DNA of 64,000 bases, from assembly GCF_014647795.1 (NCBI RefSeq), contig NZ_BMPW01000034.1:20267-84266 (forward strand). Direction: 5' to 3'. Shown one piece after another: positions 30,279-38,253 of the stretch (position 1 is the stretch's first letter; the number at the start of each line of letters is the position of its first letter). Under the pieces are notes generated by a model. It was not told where the DNA came from and made no database searches. It saw nothing but the letters and a program-made list of their open reading frames with translations. Both the position numbers and the translations under genes were made by a program. This DNA is from Actinoplanes campanulatus. GTDB taxonomy: Bacteria > Actinomycetota > Actinomycetes > Mycobacteriales > Micromonosporaceae.

Positions 30279-30512
30279 ATGGAGCAGCGTAAGCACTGGT
30301 GGAACGGCAAGTGGGGCCGGATAGCCCGCAAGGACGTCTACTTACGGACCAGCGGTGATCAGTGGTATGTCGAACAGCGCGCCGGCGGTTCCGAGGGCAC
30401 CTCACACTTCTTCGAGTACGACAGCGAGGACGCGGCCCTCGACATGGTCCGCGCTCTGCTGACCGGCCCCGACGAGTGGCGTGAGCTGTCGGTCCGCCCG
30501 TCGGCCCGCTGA
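30279..30512 (+). CDS. Small hypothetical protein under a LexA box
   Basis: A 77-residue basic/aromatic protein (HWWNGKWGRIARKDVYLRT, WYVEQRAGG, SHFFEYDSEDAALDMVRALL). It looks like a compact alpha/beta domain with a C-terminal helix. The ATG lies 12 bases after the perfect SOS box with no real ribosome site, which suggests a leaderless or near-leaderless transcript held off by LexA. I do not recognise the family; a DNA-damage-induced role is inferred only from the box. The stop abuts the convergent zinc-finger gene. Confidence 0.8.
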   Translation: MEQRKHWWNGKWGRIARKDVYLRTSGDQWYVEQRAGGSEGTSHFFEYDSEDAALDMVRALLTGPDEWRELSVRPSAR

Positions 30513-31277
30513 TCAGGCCGCCCGGTGGTCGTCCCGGTGGCGCGCGGTGAGCGGCCCCCGTGGCGACGGCAGCAGCCGCAGCCCAGGCCGGGGCGCGTCC
30601 TCGTCGGCGGGACTCTCGAAACGCCAGCCCGAGCCGGCTCGCGCCCCGGGCGGTTGACCAGCGCCGCCCACACCCCGCGACAGCGCCACCACCAGCAGAT
30701 ATCCGGCGATCACGAATCCGTGGCCGACAAGCCTGGCGATGTCCACCCGCCCGCCGGTGAGGTCGTTGACCGAGAGCAGCAGCAGCATCGCGACGAAGGC
30801 GGTCAGCATCGGCACCAGACCGGTCGGCCGGGTCCGTCGCAGGGCGATGAAGAGGTAACCGGCACCCACCGCGACGTTCCAGGCCGCCGACTCGTGCCAC
30901 AGGTGGCCCGGCGTCGCGCTCAGGCCGGTGTGCGCGTGCGCCGCGCTCGCGCCACCGCCGACCTGGGTCAGCCCCAGGATCAGTTGCACCGTGCCGACCA
31001 GCGCCAGGGCGATGTAGAGCAGCGCCGCCACCGGCAGCCGGCGGCGCCGTGGCGGGGCGGCCCGCTGCGGCAGCGCGGCCAGGATCGCGGCGCTGAGGTC
31101 GGGCACCGGGGGCACCGGGGCGGTCCGGGTCAGCCGGTTGACCACCGCGGCCCGGTCCAGCCAGTCCCGGCAGCCGGCACACCCGGCCAGGTGCTCGTCG
31201 ACCAACGGGCGCAGCGCCGGGTCGTCCTCACCGTCCAGCTGCGCGGAGAGCATCTCGCGCCACCGCTCACATGCCAT
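30513..31277 (-). CDS. Zinc-finger (ZAS-type) anti-sigma-like membrane protein
   Basis: A 254-residue protein. The N-terminal zf-HC2 motif has Cys3 and DEHLAGCAGCRDWL (His-x3-Cys-x2-Cys). About four membrane spans follow (LPVAALLYIALALVGTV, AAWNVAVGAGYLFIAL, MLTAFVAMLLLLSV, GHGFVIAGYLLVVAL) and a basic cytoplasmic tail. Zinc-binding anti-sigma factors have this N-terminus, but most have one span. No sigma gene is adjacent, so its partner is unknown. Confidence 0.8.
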   Translation of the reverse strand: MACERWREMLSAQLDGEDDPALRPLVDEHLAGCAGCRDWLDRAAVVNRLTRTAPVPPVPDLSAAILAALPQRAAPPRRRRLPVAALLYIALALVGTVQLILGLTQVGGGASAAHAHTGLSATPGHLWHESAAWNVAVGAGYLFIALRRTRPTGLVPMLTAFVAMLLLLSVNDLTGGRVDIARLVGHGFVIAGYLLVVALSRGVGGAGQPPGARAGSGWRFESPADEDAPRPGLRLLPSPRGPLTARHRDDHRAA

Positions 31278-31319
31278 GACCTGATAGTCGCCCCGAATCG
31301 CTGCGAAGTTCCCGTGGGA

Positions 31320-31916
31320 TCAATGATGTTCCTGGCCGAGCAGGCGCCGCCGCTCCCGGAAGGCCCGCAGGTTGGCCGTGTTGCCACAGGTGCTGACGTC
31401 GTGCCAGACCCCGCTGTTGTTGCGTGAGGTGTCGAAGAAGGCGGCCCGGCACGCCGCGTTGTTGCAGAGCTTGAGCCGCGGCCACATCCCGGCCTGCTGG
31501 GCGGACAGCGCCTCGGCCCACAGCGCCGACGCCAGCCAGCGGACACCCCGGCCGGTCGGCACCACCCGCACCCAGCCGGTCCCGTCCGGCACCAGGCTGA
31601 CCTGGACGTCGGCCGGCGGCAGAGCGCTGTCCGGCTCCGGGCTCGCCCCGGCCAGCACCACGTGCTCGAAGGCGGTCCGCAGGCGGCGCAACGACCGCAG
31701 ATCGGCCGCGGAGAGCAGCAGCGTCGGCGCCGACAGGCCGGAGGTGTGCGACCAGATCGTGAGGGTGTCGGTCACCCACCACTGGGCGTCCTCGGTGGCG
31801 GCCAGCAGATCCTGGGCGTAGGACATCGCGGCCCGCGTGTTCAGCAGCTCCTGGACGAGCGCGAAACCGCCGGGCGCCTCTCGTACACCATGTCGTGCGC
31901 TGGCCTTCCATGACAT
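31320..31916 (-). CDS. CGNR-type zinc finger / ABATE domain protein
   Basis: A 198-residue protein. An N-terminal ABATE-like stress domain contains VQELLNTRA and DLRSLRRLRTAFEHV. The C-terminal zinc ribbon runs from LKLCNNAACRAAFFDTSRN to STCGNTANLRAFRERR, with Cys pairs and the CGN signature. These proteins are thought to be transcription regulators. ATG 31916 starts where the domain begins; the ribosome site is weak. Confidence 0.85.
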   Translation of the reverse strand: MSWKASARHGVREAPGGFALVQELLNTRAAMSYAQDLLAATEDAQWWVTDTLTIWSHTSGLSAPTLLLSAADLRSLRRLRTAFEHVVLAGASPEPDSALPPADVQVSLVPDGTGWVRVVPTGRGVRWLASALWAEALSAQQAGMWPRLKLCNNAACRAAFFDTSRNNSGVWHDVSTCGNTANLRAFRERRRLLGQEHH

Positions 31917-32027
31917 AGACAAAGGGTACTCGGCTCTTTTTTCACATTTACCGCGCCGCCACCCGGGCGGGTGGACGAACGCCATTGACCGGTGGACGTT
32001 CGTGAATGTGTCCCTAGACTGGGTCCC

Positions 32028-32813
32028 GTGCGCAGAGCCCTGTCGATGACGCTCGCCGCCACCGCGGCCCTGACGTTCGCGGCCGGCTGCGACACGGATT
32101 CACCGACCGCCGCCCCCACCACCACGGCGCCCGCGCCGACCACTCCGTCCGTCACACCGTCGGTCGCGCCCAGCGTCTCCACTCCGGCCACGCCCTCGCC
32201 CAGCACCGCCGTACCCCGGAAGAAGTTGAAACGAGGTGCCGAAGGCGCCGAGGTCCTGGCGTTGCAGCAGCGCCTCACCGAGCTCGGTTACTGGATCGGG
32301 AAGACCGACGGGAAGTTCGGCGGCACCACCCAGCAGGCGGTCTACGCGCTACAGAAGGCCGCCGGCATCGGCCGGGACGGCAGCGTCGGCCCGAAAACCT
32401 GGAAGGCATTGAATCGAGGGGTACGCCCGAAGCCGCGCTCCACCAGCGGGGACCTCGTCGAGATCGACCTCAAACGGCAGCTGTTGATGCTGGTCGACGA
32501 CGGTCAGGTCACCCAGACCTTCAACACGTCGACCGGCTCGATGGAGTACTACGAGCAGGAGGGCCAGACCTACCTGGCCGACACTCCGCGCGGAAAATTC
32601 ACGGTGGGCCGCCAGATCGACGGCTGGCGCCACGCCCCGCTCGGGCTGCTCTGGCGGCCGAAGTACTTCAACGGCGGCATCGCCGTCCACGGCGCCCCGA
32701 GCGTGCCGCCCTACCCGGCCTCGCACGGCTGCGCGCGCGTCTCGATCGACGCGATGAACTGGATGTGGAAGAACGACGCGATCCCGCTGAAGACCAGGGT
32801 CTGGGTCTACTGA
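32028..32813 (+). CDS. L,D-transpeptidase lipoprotein with peptidoglycan-binding domain
   Basis: A 261-residue secreted protein. A signal with lipobox (TFAAGC) leads into a Thr/Pro/Ser linker, a PG_binding_1 domain (about 65-125, VLALQQRLTELGYW), and a YkuD catalytic domain with HGAPSVPPYPASHGCARVS, whose Cys is the nucleophile. It makes 3-3 cross-links in the cell wall or attaches proteins to it. GTG 32028 begins seven bases after a TAGACT -10 element, so the mRNA is probably leaderless. Confidence 0.9.
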   Translation: MRRALSMTLAATAALTFAAGCDTDSPTAAPTTTAPAPTTPSVTPSVAPSVSTPATPSPSTAVPRKKLKRGAEGAEVLALQQRLTELGYWIGKTDGKFGGTTQQAVYALQKAAGIGRDGSVGPKTWKALNRGVRPKPRSTSGDLVEIDLKRQLLMLVDDGQVTQTFNTSTGSMEYYEQEGQTYLADTPRGKFTVGRQIDGWRHAPLGLLWRPKYFNGGIAVHGAPSVPPYPASHGCARVSIDAMNWMWKNDAIPLKTRVWVY

Positions 32814-33301
32814 ACCGTCTCGTAACGCCGCAGCCGGCGCCGCGGCCCGGGGATCACCGGCGCGTAACCGGGCGGCCAGGCGGCCCCGTACATCTCCGCG
32901 CAGAGCACCACGCTCAGCCACGGCACCCACGGCCCGCTGATCTCGACCGTGCCGCTCCCGCGCGTCTCCAGCGCGAGCGCCCAGTCGTCCTGCCGCGGCC
33001 GCAGCCGGGTCACCGACCGTAGCTGGTACTCCTCGGTGCCCAGGATCAGTCGCCGGTTGGTGACGACCGCGAGCCGCCGGCCCGCACCGGTCACATCCAC
33101 GGGAAACCATCCGTACTGCTTCTCGCCGACCATCAGGGGAATCGTGGGCTTCACCGCCGCCGGCCGCCCGCCCCGCTCGACGAAACCGGTCAACATGGTC
33201 ATCGACCGGTAGCCGGCGAGAAGCTGTCCAGGGTCGTACTCCGACAAATCAATCTCCGATCCGGATGGCCACCCGGTGTGGCCCCCGACAAACCCTGGCA
33301 T
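32807..33301 (-). CDS. Hypothetical protein with PH-like fold
   Basis: A 164-residue protein with alternating beta-strands and conserved-looking WFPVDV, RLAVVTNRRLILG and EYQLRSVTRLRP. These resemble bacterial pleckstrin-like domains where a translated line such as VTNRRLI is common. No signal or membrane span is seen. It overlaps the 3' end of the L,D-transpeptidase gene by seven bases. The 126-base gap upstream of its start (33302-33427) shows nothing I can assign. Confidence 0.6.
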   Translation of the reverse strand: MPGFVGGHTGWPSGSEIDLSEYDPGQLLAGYRSMTMLTGFVERGGRPAAVKPTIPLMVGEKQYGWFPVDVTGAGRRLAVVTNRRLILGTEEYQLRSVTRLRPRQDDWALALETRGSGTVEISGPWVPWLSVVLCAEMYGAAWPPGYAPVIPGPRRRLRRYETVQ

Positions 33302-33427
33302 GCCGGGCCCCTCACGGACAGCGAATACACCCCCACGGTGGGTCCGAAATTTCCGACGTTCCCGGTTAACCCGACCGAGTCAACGGTTCTTGAAGTAGGT
33401 GAAGGTGCGCTTCCCTGGCAGGTGACA

Positions 33428-34081
33428 TCAGTGCGGCTTGAGGACGATCTGCAAGACGATGACGATCAACCCGATCAATCCACCTGCCAGCGAGCCGAGT
33501 AGCAGCTTCGCCCCTCGCAGCCCGGCACGGTGGCAGGCGAAGGCCGACAGAAGCATCAGGGTGACCATCCCCGTGACCTCGGCCACCGCCCAATCGACTT
33601 CGGCGTCGATCGATACTGCTCGACCGATGACCAGGACCACCAGCGGAGGCACGGCAGCGAGCAGCACGGGCACCTGCCGGCGGACGATGTCCACCCACTC
33701 CGCTCGCGTGAGCGCGCGCTGATGGGCGGCATGCTCATGCAACGCCTCCGAGAAGACGTGAGCCACGCACACTGCCAGCACCGGGGAAGCGACCACGGCC
33801 ACGGCGCCCAGCAACGACAGCTGCGCCCACCCCTCGAAGGCGGCCAGGACTGACATCACAACAACTGTCGCGTAGGTCAATCGCTCGAGATCCAGCGTCA
33901 TACCACCGACGCGGACCGAATGCGGTTCACGACTCGTCACGATCTCCAGACTCGCACCGGTCAGCGGCACATCACCGATGTTCGCGTTCCGTCTCACCCA
34001 ACCCGGCCAGGGGACTTGAACGGTTGCCGCCGAACGGCCATGCATCACAGCCTGGACCGTTACTTGCTTCGACGCCCCCAC
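33428..34081 (-). CDS. Hypothetical membrane protein
   Basis: A 217-residue protein. A soluble N-terminus is followed by about four to five hydrophobic segments (ATVVVMSVLAAFEGW, GAVAVVASPVLAVCVAH, VPVLLAAVPPLVVLVIG, TGMVTLMLLSAFACH, GLIGLIVIVLQIVL). The family is not recognised. It starts eight bases after the stop of another small membrane protein gene, so the two are probably one operon. GTG 34081 is the assumed start; ATG 13 codons in is possible. Confidence 0.6.
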   Translation of the reverse strand: MGASKQVTVQAVMHGRSAATVQVPWPGWVRRNANIGDVPLTGASLEIVTSREPHSVRVGGMTLDLERLTYATVVVMSVLAAFEGWAQLSLLGAVAVVASPVLAVCVAHVFSEALHEHAAHQRALTRAEWVDIVRRQVPVLLAAVPPLVVLVIGRAVSIDAEVDWAVAEVTGMVTLMLLSAFACHRAGLRGAKLLLGSLAGGLIGLIVIVLQIVLKPH

Positions 34082-34089
34082 CGCAACTT

Positions 34090-34497
34090 TCAGTTCGGCG
34101 CCTGAGCGGCCCGCTCGGCACGCTCGCTACGACGAACCATCAGCGTCGTCTCCACCACGAACGTGATGATCGTCAGCGTGCATCCGACGATCAGAGCGAG
34201 CAGCCCGATCACCATGATCACCGTGCCGGGCCCGTCGTCGAGAGAGGCGATCCGCGCGGACAGATCCCCCGGTCCACCCGGGCAGTATCCCTCGAGGCAC
34301 GAGGGCTGCGACGGCCTCAACAGCTCAATCAGTCCGAGCACGATGACAGCGAAGGCCCCGGGCGGGGTGAGCCCGGCAAACCACAGCCGCGCACGGCGGC
34401 TCGCCCACCACAGGCCCATCCAGGCCACAACGAGCAACTCCGGAAGAACCCAGCACCACCAGGGCAAGTCGAAGAAGAAGAACAAGCCGGCTACCAC
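34090..34497 (-). CDS. Small hypothetical membrane protein
   Basis: A 135-residue protein with about four hydrophobic stretches (LFFFFDLPWWCWVLPELLVV, AFAVIVLGLIELL, TVIMVIGLLALIVGC, TIITFVVET) and a Cys pair in SCLEGYC. No family is recognised. It is upstream of, and probably co-transcribed with, the other membrane protein. The 130 bases before its GTG start hold no gene. Confidence 0.55.
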   Translation of the reverse strand: MVAGLFFFFDLPWWCWVLPELLVVAWMGLWWASRRARLWFAGLTPPGAFAVIVLGLIELLRPSQPSCLEGYCPGGPGDLSARIASLDDGPGTVIMVIGLLALIVGCTLTIITFVVETTLMVRRSERAERAAQAPN

Positions 34498-34630
34498 CTC
34501 TACGATGACCCGACCCGCTCACGGCCGGCGCCGCGCTCGCGCGCCGCGTCGATCACTGAACCGCTGCTGTACGACCCGGAAACGGAACTGGTCAGCCTCG
34601 GGAGCCCCGGGCTGACCAGTCTGTCGACGA

Positions 34631-34695
34631 CGCCTGAAAACTGACCCTTTCTGGACGCGTTGGTTCTAGGGCGAAAAGGGGTCAGTTTTCGGGCG
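34631..34695. terminator. 17-bp inverted repeat beside the tRNA-Lys 3' end
   Basis: Arms at 34631-34647 and 34679-34695 match in 16 of 17 positions (core GAAAACTGACCC and complement) around a 31-base loop. The repeat lies 21 bases past the 3' end of the minus-strand tRNA, so it may terminate that transcript. The long loop also fits a recombination-associated repeat. Confidence 0.5.
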
Positions 34696-34716
34696 TCCTT
34701 GACACAGTCGTAACAG

Positions 34717-34788
34717 TGGGCCGCCAGGGACTCGAACCCTGAACCTATGGATTAAAAGTCCACAGCTCTGCCATTGAGCTAGCAGCCC
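34717..34788 (-). tRNA. tRNA-Lys (anticodon TTT)
   Basis: On the minus strand a full cloverleaf of 72 bases can be drawn. The acceptor stem is GGGCTGC/GCGGCCC with one G-T pair. The D arm GCTC/GAGC, anticodon stem TGGA/TCCA with loop CTTTTAA (anticodon TTT), and T arm CAGGG-TTCGAGT-CCCTG all pair. The discriminator is A and CCA is not encoded. Its 5' half and upstream flank recur at 55.3 kb, which marks it as a possible integration site. Confidence 0.95.
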
Positions 34789-34848
34789 GCAGCAGACAGA
34801 GTACCGGCGTACGACCTTGAGGCCTACCGGGATACCCCAAAGCACGTG
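34744..34848. repeat. Direct repeat, left copy (tRNA-Lys 5' half plus upstream flank)
   Basis: This segment covers tRNA positions 1-45 and about 60 bases upstream of the gene. It matches 55310-55414 in the same orientation: 43 of 45 positions over the tRNA part, and roughly 80-85% over the flank. The match stops sharply inside the anticodon arm. The gap 34789-35138 beyond it holds no convincing gene. Confidence 0.8.
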
Positions 34849-35138
34849 TTTTCGCAGTTCAAGGCCATTATCCATGTGTCCCGGACGTGCGTTGATCCAT
34901 CGCTGTTCAGCGTCTTACGGACTTGGCGGGCCATGGGCGTGTGACCGCGGAGCGGCTTCGGAGCGACCGCGCGGCGCTGGTGGAGTCCTTCCCTGAGCAT
35001 CTCACGGCGACGGCCGAACTGGTCGGGGCGGGCGCATAGAAGGGCCCGGCCCGCGCAGCGCGTCATTGAGCTGCACGGACCGGGCCGATTTAGCAGCGCA
35101 AGCCCTCCCGGGAACGCAGGGCCGTCGCTACCGGTCAC

Positions 35139-35354
35139 CTACTGTCGGTCGAACTCTGCGGTCTTGGCGCACCGCGCCGCTACGCGGTGGCAGAACGCCG
35201 TCAACCCCGCGTTGGCTGCGGCCAGTAGCGCCATTCCGGCGGCGTGACCGTCGTATTGGCTGCCAGGGGCCAGCGCATATGCGGTCGCACTGATGACGCC
35301 ATACACGCAGGCCGTTGCGGTGAGCGCCATCCAGAACCGCCAGGCGTTTGCCAT
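35139..35354 (-). CDS. Small hypothetical membrane protein
   Basis: A 71-residue protein with two hydrophobic segments (FWMALTATACVYGVISATAYAL and GMALLAAANAGLTAFC). Its ATG lies three bases after the DUF397 stop, so the pair is translationally coupled. No function can be assigned. Confidence 0.55.
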   Translation of the reverse strand: MANAWRFWMALTATACVYGVISATAYALAPGSQYDGHAAGMALLAAANAGLTAFCHRVAARCAKTAEFDRQ

Positions 35355-35357
35355 GGC

Positions 35358-35564
35358 TTACGCCGGGAGGTCGAACTCGCCGGCCTTGGCCCCGTCCACG
35401 AAGGCGGTCCACTCGTCATGGGTGTACCGGTTCTTCGGCCCGTCCGGGTCCTGGCTGTGGCCCACGGCGACGCCGCCGGACGGCAGGTGCTGGACCGTGA
35501 CGCAGTGGCCGGCCGATCCGGACTTCGAGGACTTGAAGGGCTGGCCGTTGTTGAGCAGTTCCAT
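35358..35564 (-). CDS. DUF397 family protein
   Basis: A 68-residue protein with DUF397 marks FKSSKSGSAGHCV, VAVGHSQDPDGP and HDEWTAFVDGAKAGEFD. These small proteins usually pair with an XRE-type regulator in actinobacteria and are frequent on integrative elements. No XRE gene is visible nearby, so the pair is incomplete here. A strong AGGAGAAGGAG ribosome site precedes ATG 35564. Confidence 0.88.
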   Translation of the reverse strand: MELLNNGQPFKSSKSGSAGHCVTVQHLPSGGVAVGHSQDPDGPKNRYTHDEWTAFVDGAKAGEFDLPA

Positions 35565-35623
35565 CTCGTTCTCCTTCTCCTGGTGTGGCGAAATACGGGG
35601 TTCCGGTACGCGGCGCCGCCACA

Positions 35624-35857
35624 TCACGCCGCGCCGGAGTTCGGGAGGGGGTGGGCTGCTTCGTAAGCCGTGATGGCGGCACGCAACTCCTCGGGCGTGC
35701 GGCCGAACGCCTGGTGTACCCATACGGCGCCGTCGATCAAGAGGGCTGACCAGGCCGCCCCTGGAGATGTGCGGGGCGGGTGGTACCACGCCACCCATGC
35801 CGGGTGAGCAACGTCGATGGCAAGGCACGTCCGGTCCGCCTGAGAAGGCCAGGCCAT
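35624..35857 (-). CDS. Small hypothetical protein
   Basis: A 77-residue protein with WSALLIDGAVWVHQAFGRTPEEL as a plausible strand-helix core. It lies 59 bases upstream of the DUF397 gene on the same strand and is probably co-transcribed. The start is uncertain; the ribosome site is weak. No family is recognised. Confidence 0.5.
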   Translation of the reverse strand: MAWPSQADRTCLAIDVAHPAWVAWYHPPRTSPGAAWSALLIDGAVWVHQAFGRTPEELRAAITAYEAAHPLPNSGAA

Positions 35858-35946
35858 CAGGTCCGCCCAGAGCGGCCGGGCCAGGCGGCGCAGACCGAAC
35901 AGCCGACGCCGCCTGGTCAGCTCGTGGCGCCGTCTATGGTGGCGGG

Positions 35947-37113
35947 GTGTTTGGTCGGTGGGCCCCGCAGCTGGGCATCCTGTGGGATCTCATCATCGCG
36001 ACGGTGGTGGCGACCGTCGCCGTGCAGTACCGCGGCCACTCGATATGGGACGCGGTCATCGGGGTCAGCATGGCGGCGGCCCTCATCCTCCGGCGCTACG
36101 CGCCGGTGCGGGTCTTCACGGTGGTCACGGTCCTCGCCTCGGTGCAGGTGCTGTTGGCTTCGGCGGTTCCGGCGGCGTACGACGTGGCGTTGCTCGTGGC
36201 GATGCTGGCGGTGGTGACCCACGCCCGTGACCAGCGGGCGGTGCACCTGTCCGGTGTGGTGGTCGCGTTCGGTGTGGTCGTCGTCGCCCTGGTGCGGATC
36301 GACGACTCGTGGTCGGGTTCCGTGTTCGACTACCCGTACCTGGCCGAGCATGTCGCGGTCCTGGCCGGCTGCGGCGCGCTGTGGCTGTTCGCCTACGTGT
36401 TGCGGGCGAACCGGGAGCGCGGTGTGGTGCTGGCCGAGCGGGCGGCGACCGCGGAGCGGGAACGCGACCATCTGGCCCGGCTGGCCGCCGCGGACGAGCG
36501 GGCGTTCATCGCCCGGGAACTGCACGACGTGGTGGCGCACAGCCTTGCGGTGATGATCGCGCAGACCGACGGGGCCCGCTACGTGATCGACACGGACACC
36601 GAGCGGGCGCGCGAGGCGATGCGCACGGTCGCGGACACCGGCCGGGAGGCTCTGAACGACATGCACCGGATTGTGGCGGTGCTGCGCGGCGCCGGTGGCG
36701 AGGAGGATCCGGAGGACCGTCGGCGGAGAGGTCTCGGGCAGCTCGGCACCGTGGTGGAACGGGCGCGGTCGGCGGGCCTCGATGTGGAGACGCGGTTCAA
36801 CGGTGACGTCGGGAGGCTGTCCGCGGCCGACGAGCTGACCGTGTTCCGGATCGTGCAGGAGTCGCTGACGAACGTGTTGCGGCACGCCGGAACGGGCACG
36901 CGGGTGGTGGTGACGTTGTCCGTGGATCGGGGCCGTGCGGTGCTGGAGGTCGGCGACGACGGCGCGCTGGGGTCGATGACCAGCGGCGGCGGCAACGGTC
37001 TGCTTGGGATGCGCGAGCGGGTGGCGGTGCACGGCGGTGAGTTCTCCGCGGGGCCGGGCGCGGACGGCGGTTGGCTGGTCCGTGCCATGATCCCGGTCAA
37101 GGAGGCGGTATGA
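35947..37113 (+). CDS. Two-component sensor histidine kinase (NarL-system type)
   Basis: A 388-residue kinase. Four to six membrane spans fill residues 1-155. A HisKA_3 dimerisation domain has the phospho-His in FIARELHDVVAHSLAVM (about 192). HATPase_c carries QESLTNVLRHA and GGGNGLLGMRERV. No large outer sensor domain is present, as in intramembrane-sensing kinases that watch ABC exporters. GTG 35947 is the likely start. The stop overlaps the regulator's ATG by four bases. Confidence 0.9.
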   Translation: MFGRWAPQLGILWDLIIATVVATVAVQYRGHSIWDAVIGVSMAAALILRRYAPVRVFTVVTVLASVQVLLASAVPAAYDVALLVAMLAVVTHARDQRAVHLSGVVVAFGVVVVALVRIDDSWSGSVFDYPYLAEHVAVLAGCGALWLFAYVLRANRERGVVLAERAATAERERDHLARLAAADERAFIARELHDVVAHSLAVMIAQTDGARYVIDTDTERAREAMRTVADTGREALNDMHRIVAVLRGAGGEEDPEDRRRRGLGQLGTVVERARSAGLDVETRFNGDVGRLSAADELTVFRIVQESLTNVLRHAGTGTRVVVTLSVDRGRAVLEVGDDGALGSMTSGGGNGLLGMRERVAVHGGEFSAGPGADGGWLVRAMIPVKEAV

Positions 37114-37769
37114 GCATTCGGGTCCTGATCGTCGACGATCAGGCGCTGGTACGGGCCGGGTTCGCGATGGTGCTGTCCGCGCAGGCCGACATGGAGGTGG
37201 TGAGCGAGGCCGGTGACGGCGCGGAGGCTCTCTCGCTGCTCGTCCGGGTGCCGGCGGACGTGGTGCTGATGGACATCCGGATGCCGGTGATGGACGGGGT
37301 GGAGGCGACCCGGCGGATCTGCGCCGGGCCGGACGGGCCGCGTGTGCTGGTGCTGACCACTTTCGACACCGACGAGGACGCGTTCGCCGCGTTGCAGGCC
37401 GGGGCGAGTGGGTTCCTGCTGAAGAACGCGCCGCCGGAGCAGCTGCTCGCGGCGATCCGGGTTGTCGCGGCGGGTGAGTCGGTGGTGGCGCCCCGGGTGA
37501 CCCGGGCGCTGCTGGATCGGTTCGCGGGTCAGCTGACCCTGCCGGGGCGCGCCGACGAGCGGCTGGCCATGCTGACCGAACGGGAACGGGAGGTCCTGGA
37601 GCTGGTCGCGGCCGGGCTGTCGAACGTGGAGATCGCCGGCCGGCTTTTCGTCGCGGAGGGCACGGTGAAGACTCATTTCGGGCGAATATTGGCGAAACTG
37701 GAACTTCGTGACCGGGTGCAGGCCGTGGTGTTCGCGTATGAGATCGGCCTGGTCAAGCCGGGCGTGTAA
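37110..37769 (+). CDS. NarL/FixJ family response regulator
   Basis: A 219-residue protein. A REC domain (about 3-120, DD in LIVDDQA, phospho-Asp in VVLMDIRMPVMDG, KNAPPEQ) is joined to a LuxR helix-turn-helix (about 150-210, LTEREREVLELVAAGLSNVEIA and GTVKTHFGRILAKL). It is coupled to the kinase gene and probably controls the ABC exporter genes just downstream. Confidence 0.93.
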   Translation: MSIRVLIVDDQALVRAGFAMVLSAQADMEVVSEAGDGAEALSLLVRVPADVVLMDIRMPVMDGVEATRRICAGPDGPRVLVLTTFDTDEDAFAALQAGASGFLLKNAPPEQLLAAIRVVAAGESVVAPRVTRALLDRFAGQLTLPGRADERLAMLTEREREVLELVAAGLSNVEIAGRLFVAEGTVKTHFGRILAKLELRDRVQAVVFAYEIGLVKPGV

Positions 37770-37842
37770 TACCTGAGTCGTACACCGGGCCCTGCCGGAT
37801 CAGATCTGGCGTCAATGTGCCGGGCGCGCCCCACGCCGCAGA

Positions 37843-38253
37843 ATGGCGGCCGTGAACAGCAAACACGTCACTTTCGGGATTCTGACCGCGATCATCCTGG
37901 CCGGTGTCGGCTTCGGCGTGAACTACCTGTGGGACAAGCGATTCGGCCCGACGGCCGCGTCCAGCACCGACTGCGCCCTCGCCCAGGAACTGATCGACAA
38001 GGCGCAGACGCCACCCTCCGACGCCACCGAGGCCGAAAGCTGGGAGCAGCAGATCCGGCAGGTCCGCTACACACGGTTCGAGAACGACGGGATCAGCACC
38101 GAGGTCGGCCGGTACGTGTACTGGTCGCGGGTCAAAGCGACCGGCGCCGCCGAGCGGCCGCGGGCCGGTGAACTCGACGAGATCACCGAGCTGGCCGTCG
38201 GCCACTGTGAGGACAGCGGCGTGGACCTGCGCATTCCGAAGCTCGCCTTCTGA
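37843..38253 (+). CDS. Hypothetical single-pass membrane protein
   Basis: A 136-residue protein with one N-terminal span (VTFGILTAIILAGVGFGVNYLW) and an outer domain with two Cys (STDCALAQ and GHCEDSG) that could pair. Its stop overlaps the ATPase gene start by one base, so it belongs to the exporter operon. It might be an accessory or sensor subunit; no family is recognised. Confidence 0.7.
   Translation: MAAVNSKHVTFGILTAIILAGVGFGVNYLWDKRFGPTAASSTDCALAQELIDKAQTPPSDATEAESWEQQIRQVRYTRFENDGISTEVGRYVYWSRVKATGAAERPRAGELDEITELAVGHCEDSGVDLRIPKLAF

Noticed and set aside
34824-35138. Minus-strand frame of about 100 codons beside the tRNA
   Set aside because: It crosses into the tRNA upstream repeat and shows no protein-like composition or ribosome site.
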